Both the position numbers and the translations under genes were made by a program. DNA of 35,450 nucleotides from Bacteroidaceae bacterium. Its GTDB lineage: Bacteria > Bacteroidota > Bacteroidia > Bacteroidales > Bacteroidaceae. Positions 23,259 to 32,208 of the stretch are shown piece by piece. The stretch is taken from the NCBI GenBank assembly GCA_900770665.1, contig CAAGKZ010000096.1:1-35450 (forward strand), written 5' to 3'. Below the pieces are notes generated by a model that saw nothing but the letters and a program-made list of their open reading frames with translations, had not been told where the DNA came from and ran no database searches. Position 1 is the first letter of the stretch, and each line of letters begins with the position of its first letter.

Positions 23259-24212
23259 ATGGGAATATTCAGTTTTTTCAGTAAAGAGAAGAAGGAGGTC
23301 CTTGACCAGGGACTCTCAAAGACAAAGCAAAGTGTTTTCAGCAAGATTGCCCGTGCCATTGCCGGCAAGAGTGAGATTGATGACGAGGTGCTCGATAACC
23401 TCGAGGAGGTACTCGTGACATCGGACGTGGGTGTCGAGACTACGCTGAAAATCATTGACCGTGTGCAGAAACGTGCGGCACGCGACAAATTCATGAATAC
23501 AAACGAGCTTAACAAACTGCTAAAGGATGAGATTGCACAGTTGCTCATGGAGAACAATACCGAGGATGGCGGTACATTCGACATCCCAACAACACCCGGC
23601 ACTCCATACGTGATTATGGTTGTGGGTGTAAACGGTGTGGGAAAGACAACCACCATCGGCAAGCTTGCGCATCAGTACAAGAAAGCCGGCAAGAAGGTCT
23701 ATCTTGGCGCTGCCGATACATTCCGTGCCGCAGCTGTTGAGCAGCTTGTGGAGTGGGGACATCGTGCCGATGTACCCGTCATCAAACAGGGAATGGGTGC
23801 TGACCCCGCATCAGTGGCATTCGACACGCTCTCTTCGGCTGTTGCCAACGGTGCCGATGTAGTAATCATTGACACAGCAGGCCGCCTGCACAACAAGGTG
23901 GGTCTGATGAACGAGCTCACAAAAATCAAGAACGTGATGCAGAAGGTTGTTCCGGGTGCTCCCAACGATGTTATGCTTGTGCTCGACGGCTCTACAGGAC
24001 AGAATGCCTTTGAGCAGGCAAAGCAGTTCACCAAGGCAACCGAGGTGACATCGCTTGCAATTACAAAACTTGACGGCACAGCAAAGGGTGGTGTGGTAAT
24101 AGGTATCAGCGACCAGTTCAAGATTCCCGTAAAGTACATCGGTCTTGGCGAGGGTATCGACCATCTGCAAATTTTCAACCGCGAGGAGTTTGTTGATTCA
24201 CTATTCGGATAA
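23259..24212 (+). CDS. ftsY: Signal recognition particle receptor FtsY
   Basis: The 317-residue protein is the NG-domain SRP GTPase. The N-domain helices cover residues 1-95, the P-loop VVGVNGVGKTT is at 121-131, GADTFRAAAVEQL follows, then IDTAGRL and TKLDGTAKGG. It lacks the long acidic A domain of E. coli FtsY, as usual in Bacteroidota, and starts with a short amphipathic MGIFSFFSKEK that may touch the membrane. It docks SRP-ribosome complexes at SecYEG. It is followed 5 bases later by rimO, indicating an operon. Confidence 0.96.
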   Translation: MGIFSFFSKEKKEVLDQGLSKTKQSVFSKIARAIAGKSEIDDEVLDNLEEVLVTSDVGVETTLKIIDRVQKRAARDKFMNTNELNKLLKDEIAQLLMENNTEDGGTFDIPTTPGTPYVIMVVGVNGVGKTTTIGKLAHQYKKAGKKVYLGAADTFRAAAVEQLVEWGHRADVPVIKQGMGADPASVAFDTLSSAVANGADVVIIDTAGRLHNKVGLMNELTKIKNVMQKVVPGAPNDVMLVLDGSTGQNAFEQAKQFTKATEVTSLAITKLDGTAKGGVVIGISDQFKIPVKYIGLGEGIDHLQIFNREEFVDSLFG

Positions 24213-24217
24213 AAACA

Positions 24218-25519
24218 ATGAAAAAGAACCGTGTAGATGTCATCACAATGGGATGTTCAAAGAATCTTGTCGATTCGGAGCACCTGATGCGCCAGCTCCA
24301 GGAGTGTGGCTATGAGGTTACACACGACAGCGAAGAACCATGTGGTGAGATTGCTGTAATAAACACCTGCGGATTCATTGGCGATGCAAAGCAGGAATCA
24401 ATAAACATGATTCTTGAGTTCTGCCAGCGCAAGGAAGAGGGCGATTTGAAAAAACTCTACGTCATGGGCTGTCTTTCGGAGCGTTACCTTGAAGAACTCC
24501 GCGAAGAGATTACACAGGTTGACAAGTTCTACGGCAAATTCAACTGGACCGAGCTGCTTGCCGACCTCAAACAGCAATATCGCGAGGAACTTGCGCAGGA
24601 ACGTGTTCTCACAACTCCCGGACATTATGCCTATATTAAGATATCCGAAGGCTGCAACCGCCGTTGTGCATATTGCGCAATACCCATCATTACAGGTGCG
24701 CACAAATCGCGTCCTATGGAGGATATTGTTGCCGAGGTGCGTGGTCTGGTGGCAAAAGGCGTGAAAGAGTTCCAGATAATAGCACAGGAACTCACATTCT
24801 ACGGTGTTGACCTCTACAAGAAACAAAGCATTGCCGAGTTGGTTGAGCGCATTTCAGATATTGAGGGTGTGGAGTGGATTCGCTTGCACTATGCCTATCC
24901 CACCAATTTCCCCTATGACCTGTTGCGTGTGATGCGTGAGAGGAAGAACGTCTGCAAATATCTTGACATTGCATTGCAACACGTGAGCACAAAGGTGTTG
25001 AAAAAGATGCACCGCAACGTTACAAAAGAGGATACATACGCTTTGGTTGAAAGGATGCGTCAGGAGGTGCCCGGCATCTGCCTGCGTACTACAATGATGG
25101 TCGGTTTTCCCGGCGAGGGCGAGAAAGAGTTTGAGGAACTTGTGGAATTTGTAAAGTGGGCAAAGTTCGACCGTCTTGGCGCATTTGCCTATTGCGAGGA
25201 GGAGGGCACTTTTGCTGCAGACAACTACCGCGACAGCATTTCAAAGAAGAAGAAACAGGAACGTCTCGACCGCCTGATGGAGGTTCAGCAGCGCATCTCC
25301 ACACGCCTTAACGAGGCAAAGACCGGTAATGTATATAAAACAATTATCGATAGAATAGAGGGCGACTACTACATTGGCCGCACAGAATTTGACTCCCCCG
25401 ATGTCGATACCGAAGTACTTATTAATGTAAATGAAGGGGAACTGCTCATAGGCAATTTCTACAATGTGCGCATAACCGATGCCACAGAGTTTGACCTGAT
25501 GGGTACTGTCGAGAAATAA
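24218..25519 (+). CDS. rimO: Ribosomal protein uS12 methylthiotransferase RimO
   Basis: The 433-residue protein has the three-part MTTase layout. The UPF0004 domain carries Cys13, Cys51 and Cys85 for the auxiliary Fe-S cluster (MGCSKNLVDSEHLM at the start is RimO-type). The radical SAM motif EGCNRRCAYC has Cys146, Cys150 and Cys153. The C-terminal TRAM domain lies at about 368-433. RimO adds a methylthio group to Asp89 (E. coli numbering) of ribosomal protein S12. It sits between ftsY and an HU gene with short gaps, likely in one operon. Confidence 0.96.
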   Translation: MKKNRVDVITMGCSKNLVDSEHLMRQLQECGYEVTHDSEEPCGEIAVINTCGFIGDAKQESINMILEFCQRKEEGDLKKLYVMGCLSERYLEELREEITQVDKFYGKFNWTELLADLKQQYREELAQERVLTTPGHYAYIKISEGCNRRCAYCAIPIITGAHKSRPMEDIVAEVRGLVAKGVKEFQIIAQELTFYGVDLYKKQSIAELVERISDIEGVEWIRLHYAYPTNFPYDLLRVMRERKNVCKYLDIALQHVSTKVLKKMHRNVTKEDTYALVERMRQEVPGICLRTTMMVGFPGEGEKEFEELVEFVKWAKFDRLGAFAYCEEEGTFAADNYRDSISKKKKQERLDRLMEVQQRISTRLNEAKTGNVYKTIIDRIEGDYYIGRTEFDSPDVDTEVLINVNEGELLIGNFYNVRITDATEFDLMGTVEK

Positions 25520-25535
25520 ATATTATCATAATTAT

Positions 25536-25808
25536 ATGAATAACAAGGAATTTATCACAGCATTGGCAAAGAAGTGCGGAGCTTCGGTAGCCGATACAAG
25601 CGCAAACGTGGATGCCTTTGTGGGGATGATGACGGAGTGTCTCAAGGAGAATGACCAGCTCAATATTTCGGGGTTCGGCATTCTTGAGGCAAAGATGCGC
25701 AATGAGAGATTGTCTGTCAACCCCAAGACCGGCCAGCGTTTCCTGGTGCCGCCAAAGATTGTTCCGGCATTCAAACCGAGCAACAAGTTGAAGGATAAAT
25801 TCAAATAA
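25536..25808 (+). CDS. HU family DNA-binding protein
   Basis: The 90-residue protein matches bacterial HU/IHF: an N-terminal helical pair (MNNKEFITALAKKCGASVAD), NISGFGILEAKMR, and the beta-arm region with NPKTGQRFLVPPK, where the conserved Pro intercalates into DNA. HU bends DNA and organises the nucleoid. The arm is neutral-to-basic, and it lies 16 bases after rimO. The next gene, 11 bases downstream, begins with a similar HU-like domain, so the two may be tandem paralogues that act together. Confidence 0.9.
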   Translation: MNNKEFITALAKKCGASVADTSANVDAFVGMMTECLKENDQLNISGFGILEAKMRNERLSVNPKTGQRFLVPPKIVPAFKPSNKLKDKFK

Positions 25809-25819
25809 ATGATGGAGAT

Positions 25820-27046
25820 ATGGATGCAAAACTGAACCAATCCGATTTGATTTCGCTGTTGGCGAAAGGGAGCAATATCTCTGTTGCCAAAGCCGAACTG
25901 TTTACAAAGAACTTCTTCGACCTGATTATTGAAGGTTTGGAGAAGGACGGTATTGTCAAGATAAATGGTCTTGGTACATTCAGAATAACCGATGTGGCAA
26001 GCCGTGGTAGTGTAAACGTGAACACCGGAGAGAAGATTGAGATAAAAGGACACAAGAAACTCACTTTTACCCCGGCCGATGCGTTGAAGGACAGTGTGAA
26101 CCAACCTTTTGCAATGTTTGAACCTGTAGAGGTTGATGATACCTACCAGCCCGAATCAACCGGCGAAACCGAAAATGATGATACCGCAGATTTGGCGGAT
26201 GCAGTAGAACAGCCTGACAACGTGGAAGAGACAATAGTTGACTCTGCTGACGCTGTCGAGGAAACAGAACCCGCAACAGAGGAAGTAGATACTCCCGAAA
26301 CCGTTAAGGAAACAGAGGTTCCTGAAACAGCTGTCGAGGAGAACTCCGCTGTTGAAGAACAGGTTATTCATGAAGAAACGACAACCGAACCCGTAGAAGA
26401 GAATATACAGGAAAACAACGACACAACAGCATCATCTGTAGAACAACCGGAACCCGTTCCCACAAAGAAAAAAAACAGGTGGATTTATGCTCTGTTTGTG
26501 ATGCTTGGCTTTGTGGTAGGTTTTGTGGCTGTCAGAATGTTGGGAAGAGACGGTGGCGCCAATGTCGAGGAATCGGCGGTTGCCGACACTGCAGAAACAA
26601 CTGTACCGTCCCCAAAAGTAAATGAACCTGTTGCGGCAGAGAGCGAAGTAACTGCAAACATTGACACCATTGCAACAATAATTGATGAGACCGTGGCGAT
26701 AACTATTGATGACTCTGTGACAACGACTGCTGAAACAGAGCAGCCAGCAGAGAGTACTTTGGCTGCGGAAGATGCGCAGGATGTCTACACTTTTGTTATG
26801 GTTGAGGAACTTGCTGCCATAAAAGTTAAAGATATTTCGCCGGGAGATACACTGCTGTATGTTGCCGAAGGTGAACTTGCACGTCACACCGTTGCAGCTG
26901 ATGAGACTTTAGTGAAGATTGCAAATAAATATTTTGGTGACAGAAGGTTGTGGCCGTACATTGTAAAATATAACAATATGCGTAATCCCAACAGCCTGAG
27001 AAGCGGTATGGAAATTGCCATTCCTCGTTTGCTACCAAAGAAATAA
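25820..27046 (+). CDS. HU-domain, membrane-anchored LysM protein
   Basis: The ATG at 25820 gives a 408-residue protein. Residues 1-90 resemble an HU/IHF subunit (NQSDLISLLAKGSNISVAKAE, INGLGTFRITDVASR, VNTGEKIEIKGHKK). Residues 95-215 are very acidic and rich in Glu, Thr, Val and Pro. A basic KKKNRW at about 216-221 precedes a single membrane helix (about 222-243), which by the positive-inside rule puts the N-terminus in the cytoplasm. Another acidic, Thr-rich stretch follows. Residues about 354-402 are a LysM domain (RHTVAADETLVKIANKYFGD, YNNMRNPNSLRSGMEIAIP), which binds peptidoglycan. This layout could tether the nucleoid to the cell wall; function is inferred. It follows HU in the same operon. 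Confidence 0.85.
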   Translation: MDAKLNQSDLISLLAKGSNISVAKAELFTKNFFDLIIEGLEKDGIVKINGLGTFRITDVASRGSVNVNTGEKIEIKGHKKLTFTPADALKDSVNQPFAMFEPVEVDDTYQPESTGETENDDTADLADAVEQPDNVEETIVDSADAVEETEPATEEVDTPETVKETEVPETAVEENSAVEEQVIHEETTTEPVEENIQENNDTTASSVEQPEPVPTKKKNRWIYALFVMLGFVVGFVAVRMLGRDGGANVEESAVADTAETTVPSPKVNEPVAAESEVTANIDTIATIIDETVAITIDDSVTTTAETEQPAESTLAAEDAQDVYTFVMVEELAAIKVKDISPGDTLLYVAEGELARHTVAADETLVKIANKYFGDRRLWPYIVKYNNMRNPNSLRSGMEIAIPRLLPKK

Positions 27047-27130
27047 CCATATTGCGTTAAAGTTTGTTTAAAACTAACAGTGCTTAAATCTATTTTAATG
27101 AATTTAACATAATTGCCGCTACGTTAGTTG

Positions 27131-27138
27131 TAATTTTG
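27131..27138 (+). promoter_or_regulatory. Candidate -7 box of the Bat operon
   Basis: TAATTTTG matches TAnnTTTG, 35 bases before the MoxR ATG. A -33 TTTG at 19-21 bases is not clear. Confidence 0.35.
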
Positions 27139-27172
27139 TACAAAAATAAAACTAAAACATACAATTATAATT

Positions 27173-28168
27173 ATGAGTGCAACAATTGACATTCGTGAAT
27201 TGAACGAAAAGATAGAGAGGCATAGTGCCTTTGTTACCAACCTGCAGACAGGTATGAGCCAGGTGATTGTGGGACAGAAACATCTTGTAGAGTCCTTGTT
27301 GATTGGCTTGCTGTCCGATGGACATATTCTGCTCGAAGGTCTACCCGGCTTGGCCAAGACACTTGCCATAAAGACATTGTCTGAACTCATTGAGGCCGAT
27401 TTCAGCCGCATACAGTTTACTCCCGACCTTCTCCCTGCCGATGTTGTGGGTACAATGGTATATAGCCAGAAGAGCGAGGATTTCAAAGTAAAACAAGGCC
27501 CTGTGTTTGCGAACTTCGTTCTTGCCGATGAGATTAACCGTGCCCCTGCAAAGGTGCAGAGTGCACTCCTTGAGGCTATGCAGGAGCGTCAGGTGACAAT
27601 CGGCAAACAGACATTCAAGCTGCCCGAGCCGTTCCTTGTAATGGCGACACAGAACCCCATTGAGCAGGAGGGTACATACCCGCTCCCCGAGGCACAGGTC
27701 GACCGTTTCATGCTCAAGGTAATGATTGGTTACCCCGAAATATCAGAGGAGAAACGAATCATTCGCCAGAATATCACCGGTGAAAAGATAGAGGTTAAGC
27801 CATTGCTCAAGCCTTCCGACATTGTCGAGGCACGCAAGGTTGTCCGCGAAGTTTATATCGATGAGAAGATTGAGCAATACATTGCCGACATTGTCTTTGC
27901 AACCCGTTTCCCTGACAGATACGGCATGAAGGAGATGAAGGATTATATCTCATTCGGTGCTTCGCCACGTGCATCAATAAACCTTGCACTTGCAGCGCGC
28001 GCCTATGCCTTCATCAAACGACGCGGTTATGTGGTTCCCGAGGATGTACGCGCCGTTGCACACGACGTCCTCCGTCACCGCATTGGTCTCAGTTACGAGG
28101 CCGAGGCAAATAACCTCACTACCGATGAGATTGTAAGCCGCATATTGAACAGTGTTGAGGTACCCTAA
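27173..28168 (+). CDS. MoxR-family AAA+ ATPase
   Basis: The 331-residue protein is a MoxR AAA+ ATPase: Walker A GLPGLAKT at 56-63, Walker B VLADEINRAP at 116-125 with PAKVQSALLEAMQERQVTI, and sensor-1 MATQNPIEQEGTYPLPEAQVDRF. MoxR ATPases act as chaperones that load or activate VWA proteins. Here it heads the Bat operon and is followed 21 bases later by a DUF58 gene, the standard arrangement. It is cytoplasmic. Length fits. Confidence 0.95.
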   Translation: MSATIDIRELNEKIERHSAFVTNLQTGMSQVIVGQKHLVESLLIGLLSDGHILLEGLPGLAKTLAIKTLSELIEADFSRIQFTPDLLPADVVGTMVYSQKSEDFKVKQGPVFANFVLADEINRAPAKVQSALLEAMQERQVTIGKQTFKLPEPFLVMATQNPIEQEGTYPLPEAQVDRFMLKVMIGYPEISEEKRIIRQNITGEKIEVKPLLKPSDIVEARKVVREVYIDEKIEQYIADIVFATRFPDRYGMKEMKDYISFGASPRASINLALAARAYAFIKRRGYVVPEDVRAVAHDVLRHRIGLSYEAEANNLTTDEIVSRILNSVEVP

Positions 28169-28189
28169 TAAAGATTCCGTTCCTGAGAC

Positions 28190-29059
28190 ATGGAGACAAG
28201 CGAACTAATCAAGAAAGTGCGCAAGATTGAGATAAAGACCCGTGGCCTTTCTCACAATATCTTTGCAGGACAATACCACTCGGCATTCAAAGGGCGTGGT
28301 ATGTCCTTCAGCGAAGTGCGCGACTATCAGTATGGCGACGATGTGCGTGACATTGACTGGAATGTCACAGCACGTTTCAACAAGCCCTTTGTAAAGGTCT
28401 TTGAAGAGGAACGTGAACTTACCGTGATGTTGCTTGTCGACCTTTCGGACAGTCTTGATTTCGGTACAACAATCCGCACTAAACGCGAAATGCTTGCCGA
28501 GATTGCAGCAACAATAGCTTTTGCCGCAATACAGAACAATGACAAGATTGGTGTCATATTCTTCACAGACAGGATAGAGAAGTTTATCCCTCCACAAAAA
28601 GGTCGTAAACATATCCTTTATATAATAAGGGAATTGCTCAATATTGAACCCGAAAGCAAGAATACCAATATCAAGGTTCCTTTGGAGTTCTTGACGAATG
28701 CCTTGAAGAAGAGATGTACAGCGTTTATGCTCAGCGACTTCATCTGCAATGCCGATTACCGCAATGCAATGACTATAGCCAACCGCAAGCATGACCTTGT
28801 CGCTATCCAGGTATATGACCGCCGACTGGCCGAATTGCCAAATATCGGATTGATTAAGGTGCGTGATGCCGAGAATGATGTTGAGATGTACATAGACACT
28901 TCTTCGCGCAAAGTACGTGAGGCACAGCATGCATGGTGGAGAACACAGAGTGAAAACCTCAAGGAGACCTTGCAGAGAAGCCGTGTCGACTATGTCTCTG
29001 TGCGAACGGACCAGGACTATGTCAAGGCACTCATGGCGCTTTTTGCACAGCGTGGCTGA
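28190..29059 (+). CDS. DUF58 domain protein of the Bat operon
   Basis: The 289-residue protein contains the DUF58 hallmark SEVRDYQYGDDVRDIDWNVTAR (41-62), then a VWA-like fold with LLVDLSDSLDFG, where Asp84, Ser86 and Ser88 form a DxSxS metal site. There is no signal peptide or membrane segment. DUF58 proteins are MoxR partners and are believed to be chaperoned by it. It lies between moxR and the BatD-like gene. Confidence 0.9.
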   Translation: METSELIKKVRKIEIKTRGLSHNIFAGQYHSAFKGRGMSFSEVRDYQYGDDVRDIDWNVTARFNKPFVKVFEEERELTVMLLVDLSDSLDFGTTIRTKREMLAEIAATIAFAAIQNNDKIGVIFFTDRIEKFIPPQKGRKHILYIIRELLNIEPESKNTNIKVPLEFLTNALKKRCTAFMLSDFICNADYRNAMTIANRKHDLVAIQVYDRRLAELPNIGLIKVRDAENDVEMYIDTSSRKVREAQHAWWRTQSENLKETLQRSRVDYVSVRTDQDYVKALMALFAQRG

Positions 29060-29088
29060 TACAAGATAATGGCTGTAAATATAAACAG

Positions 29089-30180
29089 ATGAAGAAAATA
29101 TTACCATATATAATAACAGTAATCCTTTTCGTCTTTACTGCACTGCCTGTAAAGTCGCAGAGTGTCATGTTCAATGCCTATTTTGATTCATTGAATGTAG
29201 ACACAAAGGAGATGCGCATTGGCGAGCATGCAAAGCTCACACTTGAAATGAGCATTGACACAGGATATGATGTTGAATTCCTGATACCGGAGAAGCTTGC
29301 CGGCGACATCGAGGTGCTCGACAAAAAGATTTACAAGGAGAGCGCATCGGACGGACGCGACATCTACCGTGGTGAATGTACCATCACATCGTTCCTCAAT
29401 GCGCCACAGGTAATTCCGCCGATATATGCCAAAGTGAATGACGACAGTACCTCCTACTATACAAACCCTGTCAATCTGTGGGTAAATACAATTCCCATTG
29501 ACACAACAGACCTCAAGAACATAAAAGGTACAAGGCCGGTGTGGGAGGCAAAACTCACATGGGAGGAGTATCGCGATACGGTTTATCTATCCTTCCTTGT
29601 TGTTTTATTATTGGCTTTGCTTGTTTTCATTATAATAGGAATTGTCAAGAACAAACCCATAATGCGCATAGTAAGGGTGAAACCGCCTAAACCATCGCAT
29701 TTTACAGCGTTGCAGAAAATTGATGAGATAAAAAGCGACAATACATTGCGTGGCGAGGAGAGCGTCAAGGATTATTATACCAGACTCACCGATACACTGC
29801 GCGAGTATATGCACAACCGATACAAGTTCAATGCATCGGACATGACAACGGCCGAGATTATTGAAAATCTTCTCCGTTTCAATGATAAAGAGGCAATAAA
29901 GGAGGTTCAGGAGATTCTTGAAGTTGCCGACCTTGTGAAGTTTGCAAAGATGAAACCGTCGTTGAACGAGAACGACCGCAACATGCTCAATGCAATAGAG
30001 TTTGTCAATGCTACCAAGAATATTGAAGAGGAAAATCTCAAGCCTGTAGAGACAAAGGTTGTGAACGAACGTTCGCGCACACGAAGATATTGGCTTGTGG
30101 CGTCTATTATATTGATATCGTGTACATTGATTGCCGTTGCTGCGTTGTTGATAATAGACCTTGGTCACATGTTAGGTTAA
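29089..30180 (+). CDS. Bat-operon membrane protein sharing a domain with BatD
   Basis: The 363-residue protein has a signal peptide (MKKILPYIITVILFVFTALPVKSQ), an extracytoplasmic beta-rich domain (25-145), a membrane helix (about 166-188), a cytoplasmic domain (190-335) and a final membrane helix (337-360). The cytoplasmic part, with DYYTRLTDTLREYMHNRYKF and EVADLVKFAKMKPS, lines up with the C-terminal cytoplasmic domain of BatD downstream (FYDETLKAVWGYMSDKL, NECEFARYAPGDPG). The two are therefore paralogous there. This gene has no fixed name and is a usual member of Bacteroidota Bat operons. Its exact role is unknown. Confidence 0.75.
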   Translation: MKKILPYIITVILFVFTALPVKSQSVMFNAYFDSLNVDTKEMRIGEHAKLTLEMSIDTGYDVEFLIPEKLAGDIEVLDKKIYKESASDGRDIYRGECTITSFLNAPQVIPPIYAKVNDDSTSYYTNPVNLWVNTIPIDTTDLKNIKGTRPVWEAKLTWEEYRDTVYLSFLVVLLLALLVFIIIGIVKNKPIMRIVRVKPPKPSHFTALQKIDEIKSDNTLRGEESVKDYYTRLTDTLREYMHNRYKFNASDMTTAEIIENLLRFNDKEAIKEVQEILEVADLVKFAKMKPSLNENDRNMLNAIEFVNATKNIEEENLKPVETKVVNERSRTRRYWLVASIILISCTLIAVAALLIIDLGHMLG

Positions 30181-30192
30181 TTTGATTGGAAT

Positions 30193-31173
30193 ATGCATTT
30201 TACTAGAATTATATTTCTATTGCTCTTTGCACCACTTATTGCATACATTGTGTGGTACATACTCCGTGGACGGACACAATCGCCCTCGATGAAGGTGTCG
30301 ACACTCTTGCCGTATGCCAATGGTGTTAGAACCTATAAGAACTTTCTCATCCATGCTCCCTTTGTGCTTAGGGTCATAACATTATCTATGCTCATCATGG
30401 TTCTTATGCGCCCTGTATCAACCAAAAACTGGAGCGAGGAGAGTGTTGAGGGTATAGATATCATGCTGGCAATGGACGTCTCCACAAGTATGTCGGCTGT
30501 GGATATACAACCCAACCGCATCGATGTGGCAAAAGATGTTGCGGCACAGTTCGTTTCGGGCAGAAAAAGCGACAATATAGGCCTTACGCTTTTTGCAGGC
30601 GAGAGCTTTACACAGTGTCCGCTTACCACTGATTACAGAAGTGTGTTGAGCCTGATTGACAGGTCGGGCATTGAATATGCGTTGAATGGTACACTAAAGG
30701 ATGGAACGGCCATAGGTCTTGGAATAGCCAACGCCGTGTCACGTCTCAAGGAGAGCAAGGCCGAATCCAAGGTCATTATCTTGCTTACCGACGGTTCGAA
30801 CAACAGTGGAGAAATAACCCCCGAAGATGCGGCTAAGATTGCCAAGGAGTTCGGAATAAGAATATACACCATCGGGTTCAGAACCGACCAGGAGATTGTG
30901 CAGACACCTTATGGCATGCTTGACAACTCTGAGTTTGATGAAAAGACATTGAAGACAATAGCTTCAATGACTGGTGGTGAATATTTCCGTTCATCAAGCA
31001 AGGCCAGTCTGCTTGACATATATAAAGAGATTGACAAAATGGAGCGTACAAAACTCGATGTAAGACATTTTGGCGAAAAGGAGGAGAAGTTCATGATTTT
31101 CGCAATCATCGCCCTGGCGTCACTTTTGCTTGAGATATTGCTGCGCAACACTATATTAAAGAGAATACCTTGA
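30193..31173 (+). CDS. batA: BatA, VWA-domain aerotolerance protein
   Basis: The 326-residue protein has membrane helices near residues 4-24 and 57-73 and a final helix near 301-318, with a VWA domain between. The MIDAS metal site is MDVSTSMS (Asp95, Ser97, Ser99), with PLTTDY providing the Thr and LLTDGSNNSG the second Asp. BatA-type proteins belong to the Bacteroides aerotolerance operon and are thought to form a metal-dependent complex with BatB at the inner membrane. The gene is 12 bases after the previous stop and 15 before batB. Length and layout are standard. Confidence 0.92.
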   Translation: MHFTRIIFLLLFAPLIAYIVWYILRGRTQSPSMKVSTLLPYANGVRTYKNFLIHAPFVLRVITLSMLIMVLMRPVSTKNWSEESVEGIDIMLAMDVSTSMSAVDIQPNRIDVAKDVAAQFVSGRKSDNIGLTLFAGESFTQCPLTTDYRSVLSLIDRSGIEYALNGTLKDGTAIGLGIANAVSRLKESKAESKVIILLTDGSNNSGEITPEDAAKIAKEFGIRIYTIGFRTDQEIVQTPYGMLDNSEFDEKTLKTIASMTGGEYFRSSSKASLLDIYKEIDKMERTKLDVRHFGEKEEKFMIFAIIALASLLLEILLRNTILKRIP

Positions 31174-31188
31174 TAAAGCATTATAGAG

Positions 31189-32193
31189 ATGAAATTTGCA
31201 ACTCCCGAATATCTATACCTTCTTCTGCTATTGCCATTGGCTATAGTTATATATGAACTGGCTTGTTTCAGGAGAAGAAGAAACATAAGACGATATGGCG
31301 AACAGGAACTTGTCAAAAGACTTATTCCTTCATATTCAACCTTGCGCTCAAGTCTTGTATTCTGGATTTCCCTGGTTGCTATGGCGTTGATTATCGTTGC
31401 TTTGGCACGCCCACGTTACGGTAAAGGAAAAACCACCGTCACTACACGTGGCGTGGAAATGGTAGTGGCATTGGATATCTCCAACTCCATGCTTGCCGAT
31501 GATATATATCCTAATCGTTTGGAAAAGGCTAAGCGCTTAGTGAAACGTCTTGCCGAACAGCTGAAAGGGAACAAGGTTGCTTTGGTTGTCTTTGCAGGCG
31601 ATGCTTATGTGCAACTGCCGATAACAGACGATTATATCTCTATTGAAATGTTCCTTGAAAGTATCTCGACCAACCTTATCACAAGACAAGGTACGGATGT
31701 TGGTGCGGCAATCTCATTGGCGTCAAAGTGCTTTACTCCCAATGAGAATATAGGAAAGGCCATTGTCCTCATTACTGACGGTGAAAATCACGAGTCAGGT
31801 GCCGAAGAGGCTGCCCGCAAAGCCTCGGAGAAAGGCCAGAAGGTATTTATACTTGGAATAGGTACTGCAAAAGGTGGACGCATAAAGATGTCCGACGGAA
31901 ACTATCTTCGTGACCGTGATGGCCAGATAGTTGTAACTAAATTGAATGAACAAGCGGCGATGGATGTCGCTAAGGCCGGCAATGGCGTATATCTGCATGT
32001 CGACAACACTAACGAGGCGCAGAAAGTGCTCTCCGACCAGCTTGATAAAATGGCAAAGGATGAAACTGTTACCGAGATGTATACAGGATACAATGAACTC
32101 TTCCTTTATCCCGCAACAACGGCATTCATACTGCTGTTCCTTGATTTGGCAATTGTTGCAGTGATGGACAATAAAAACCGCAAGAAAAGATAA
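31189..32193 (+). CDS. batB: BatB, VWA-domain aerotolerance protein
   Basis: The 334-residue protein has N-terminal hydrophobic segments (about 8-24 and 55-73), a VWA domain and a C-terminal helix (about 308-326). The MIDAS motif is ALDISNSML (Asp96, Ser98, Ser100), followed by LVVFAGDAYVQLPIT and VLITDGENHESG. It is paralogous to batA but distinct in the linker. In Bat operons BatA and BatB are expected to interact. The close spacing (15 bases on each side) shows cotranscription with its neighbours. Confidence 0.92.
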   Translation: MKFATPEYLYLLLLLPLAIVIYELACFRRRRNIRRYGEQELVKRLIPSYSTLRSSLVFWISLVAMALIIVALARPRYGKGKTTVTTRGVEMVVALDISNSMLADDIYPNRLEKAKRLVKRLAEQLKGNKVALVVFAGDAYVQLPITDDYISIEMFLESISTNLITRQGTDVGAAISLASKCFTPNENIGKAIVLITDGENHESGAEEAARKASEKGQKVFILGIGTAKGGRIKMSDGNYLRDRDGQIVVTKLNEQAAMDVAKAGNGVYLHVDNTNEAQKVLSDQLDKMAKDETVTEMYTGYNELFLYPATTAFILLFLDLAIVAVMDNKNRKKR

Positions 32194-32208
32194 CTACAAA
32201 ACCCCGAT

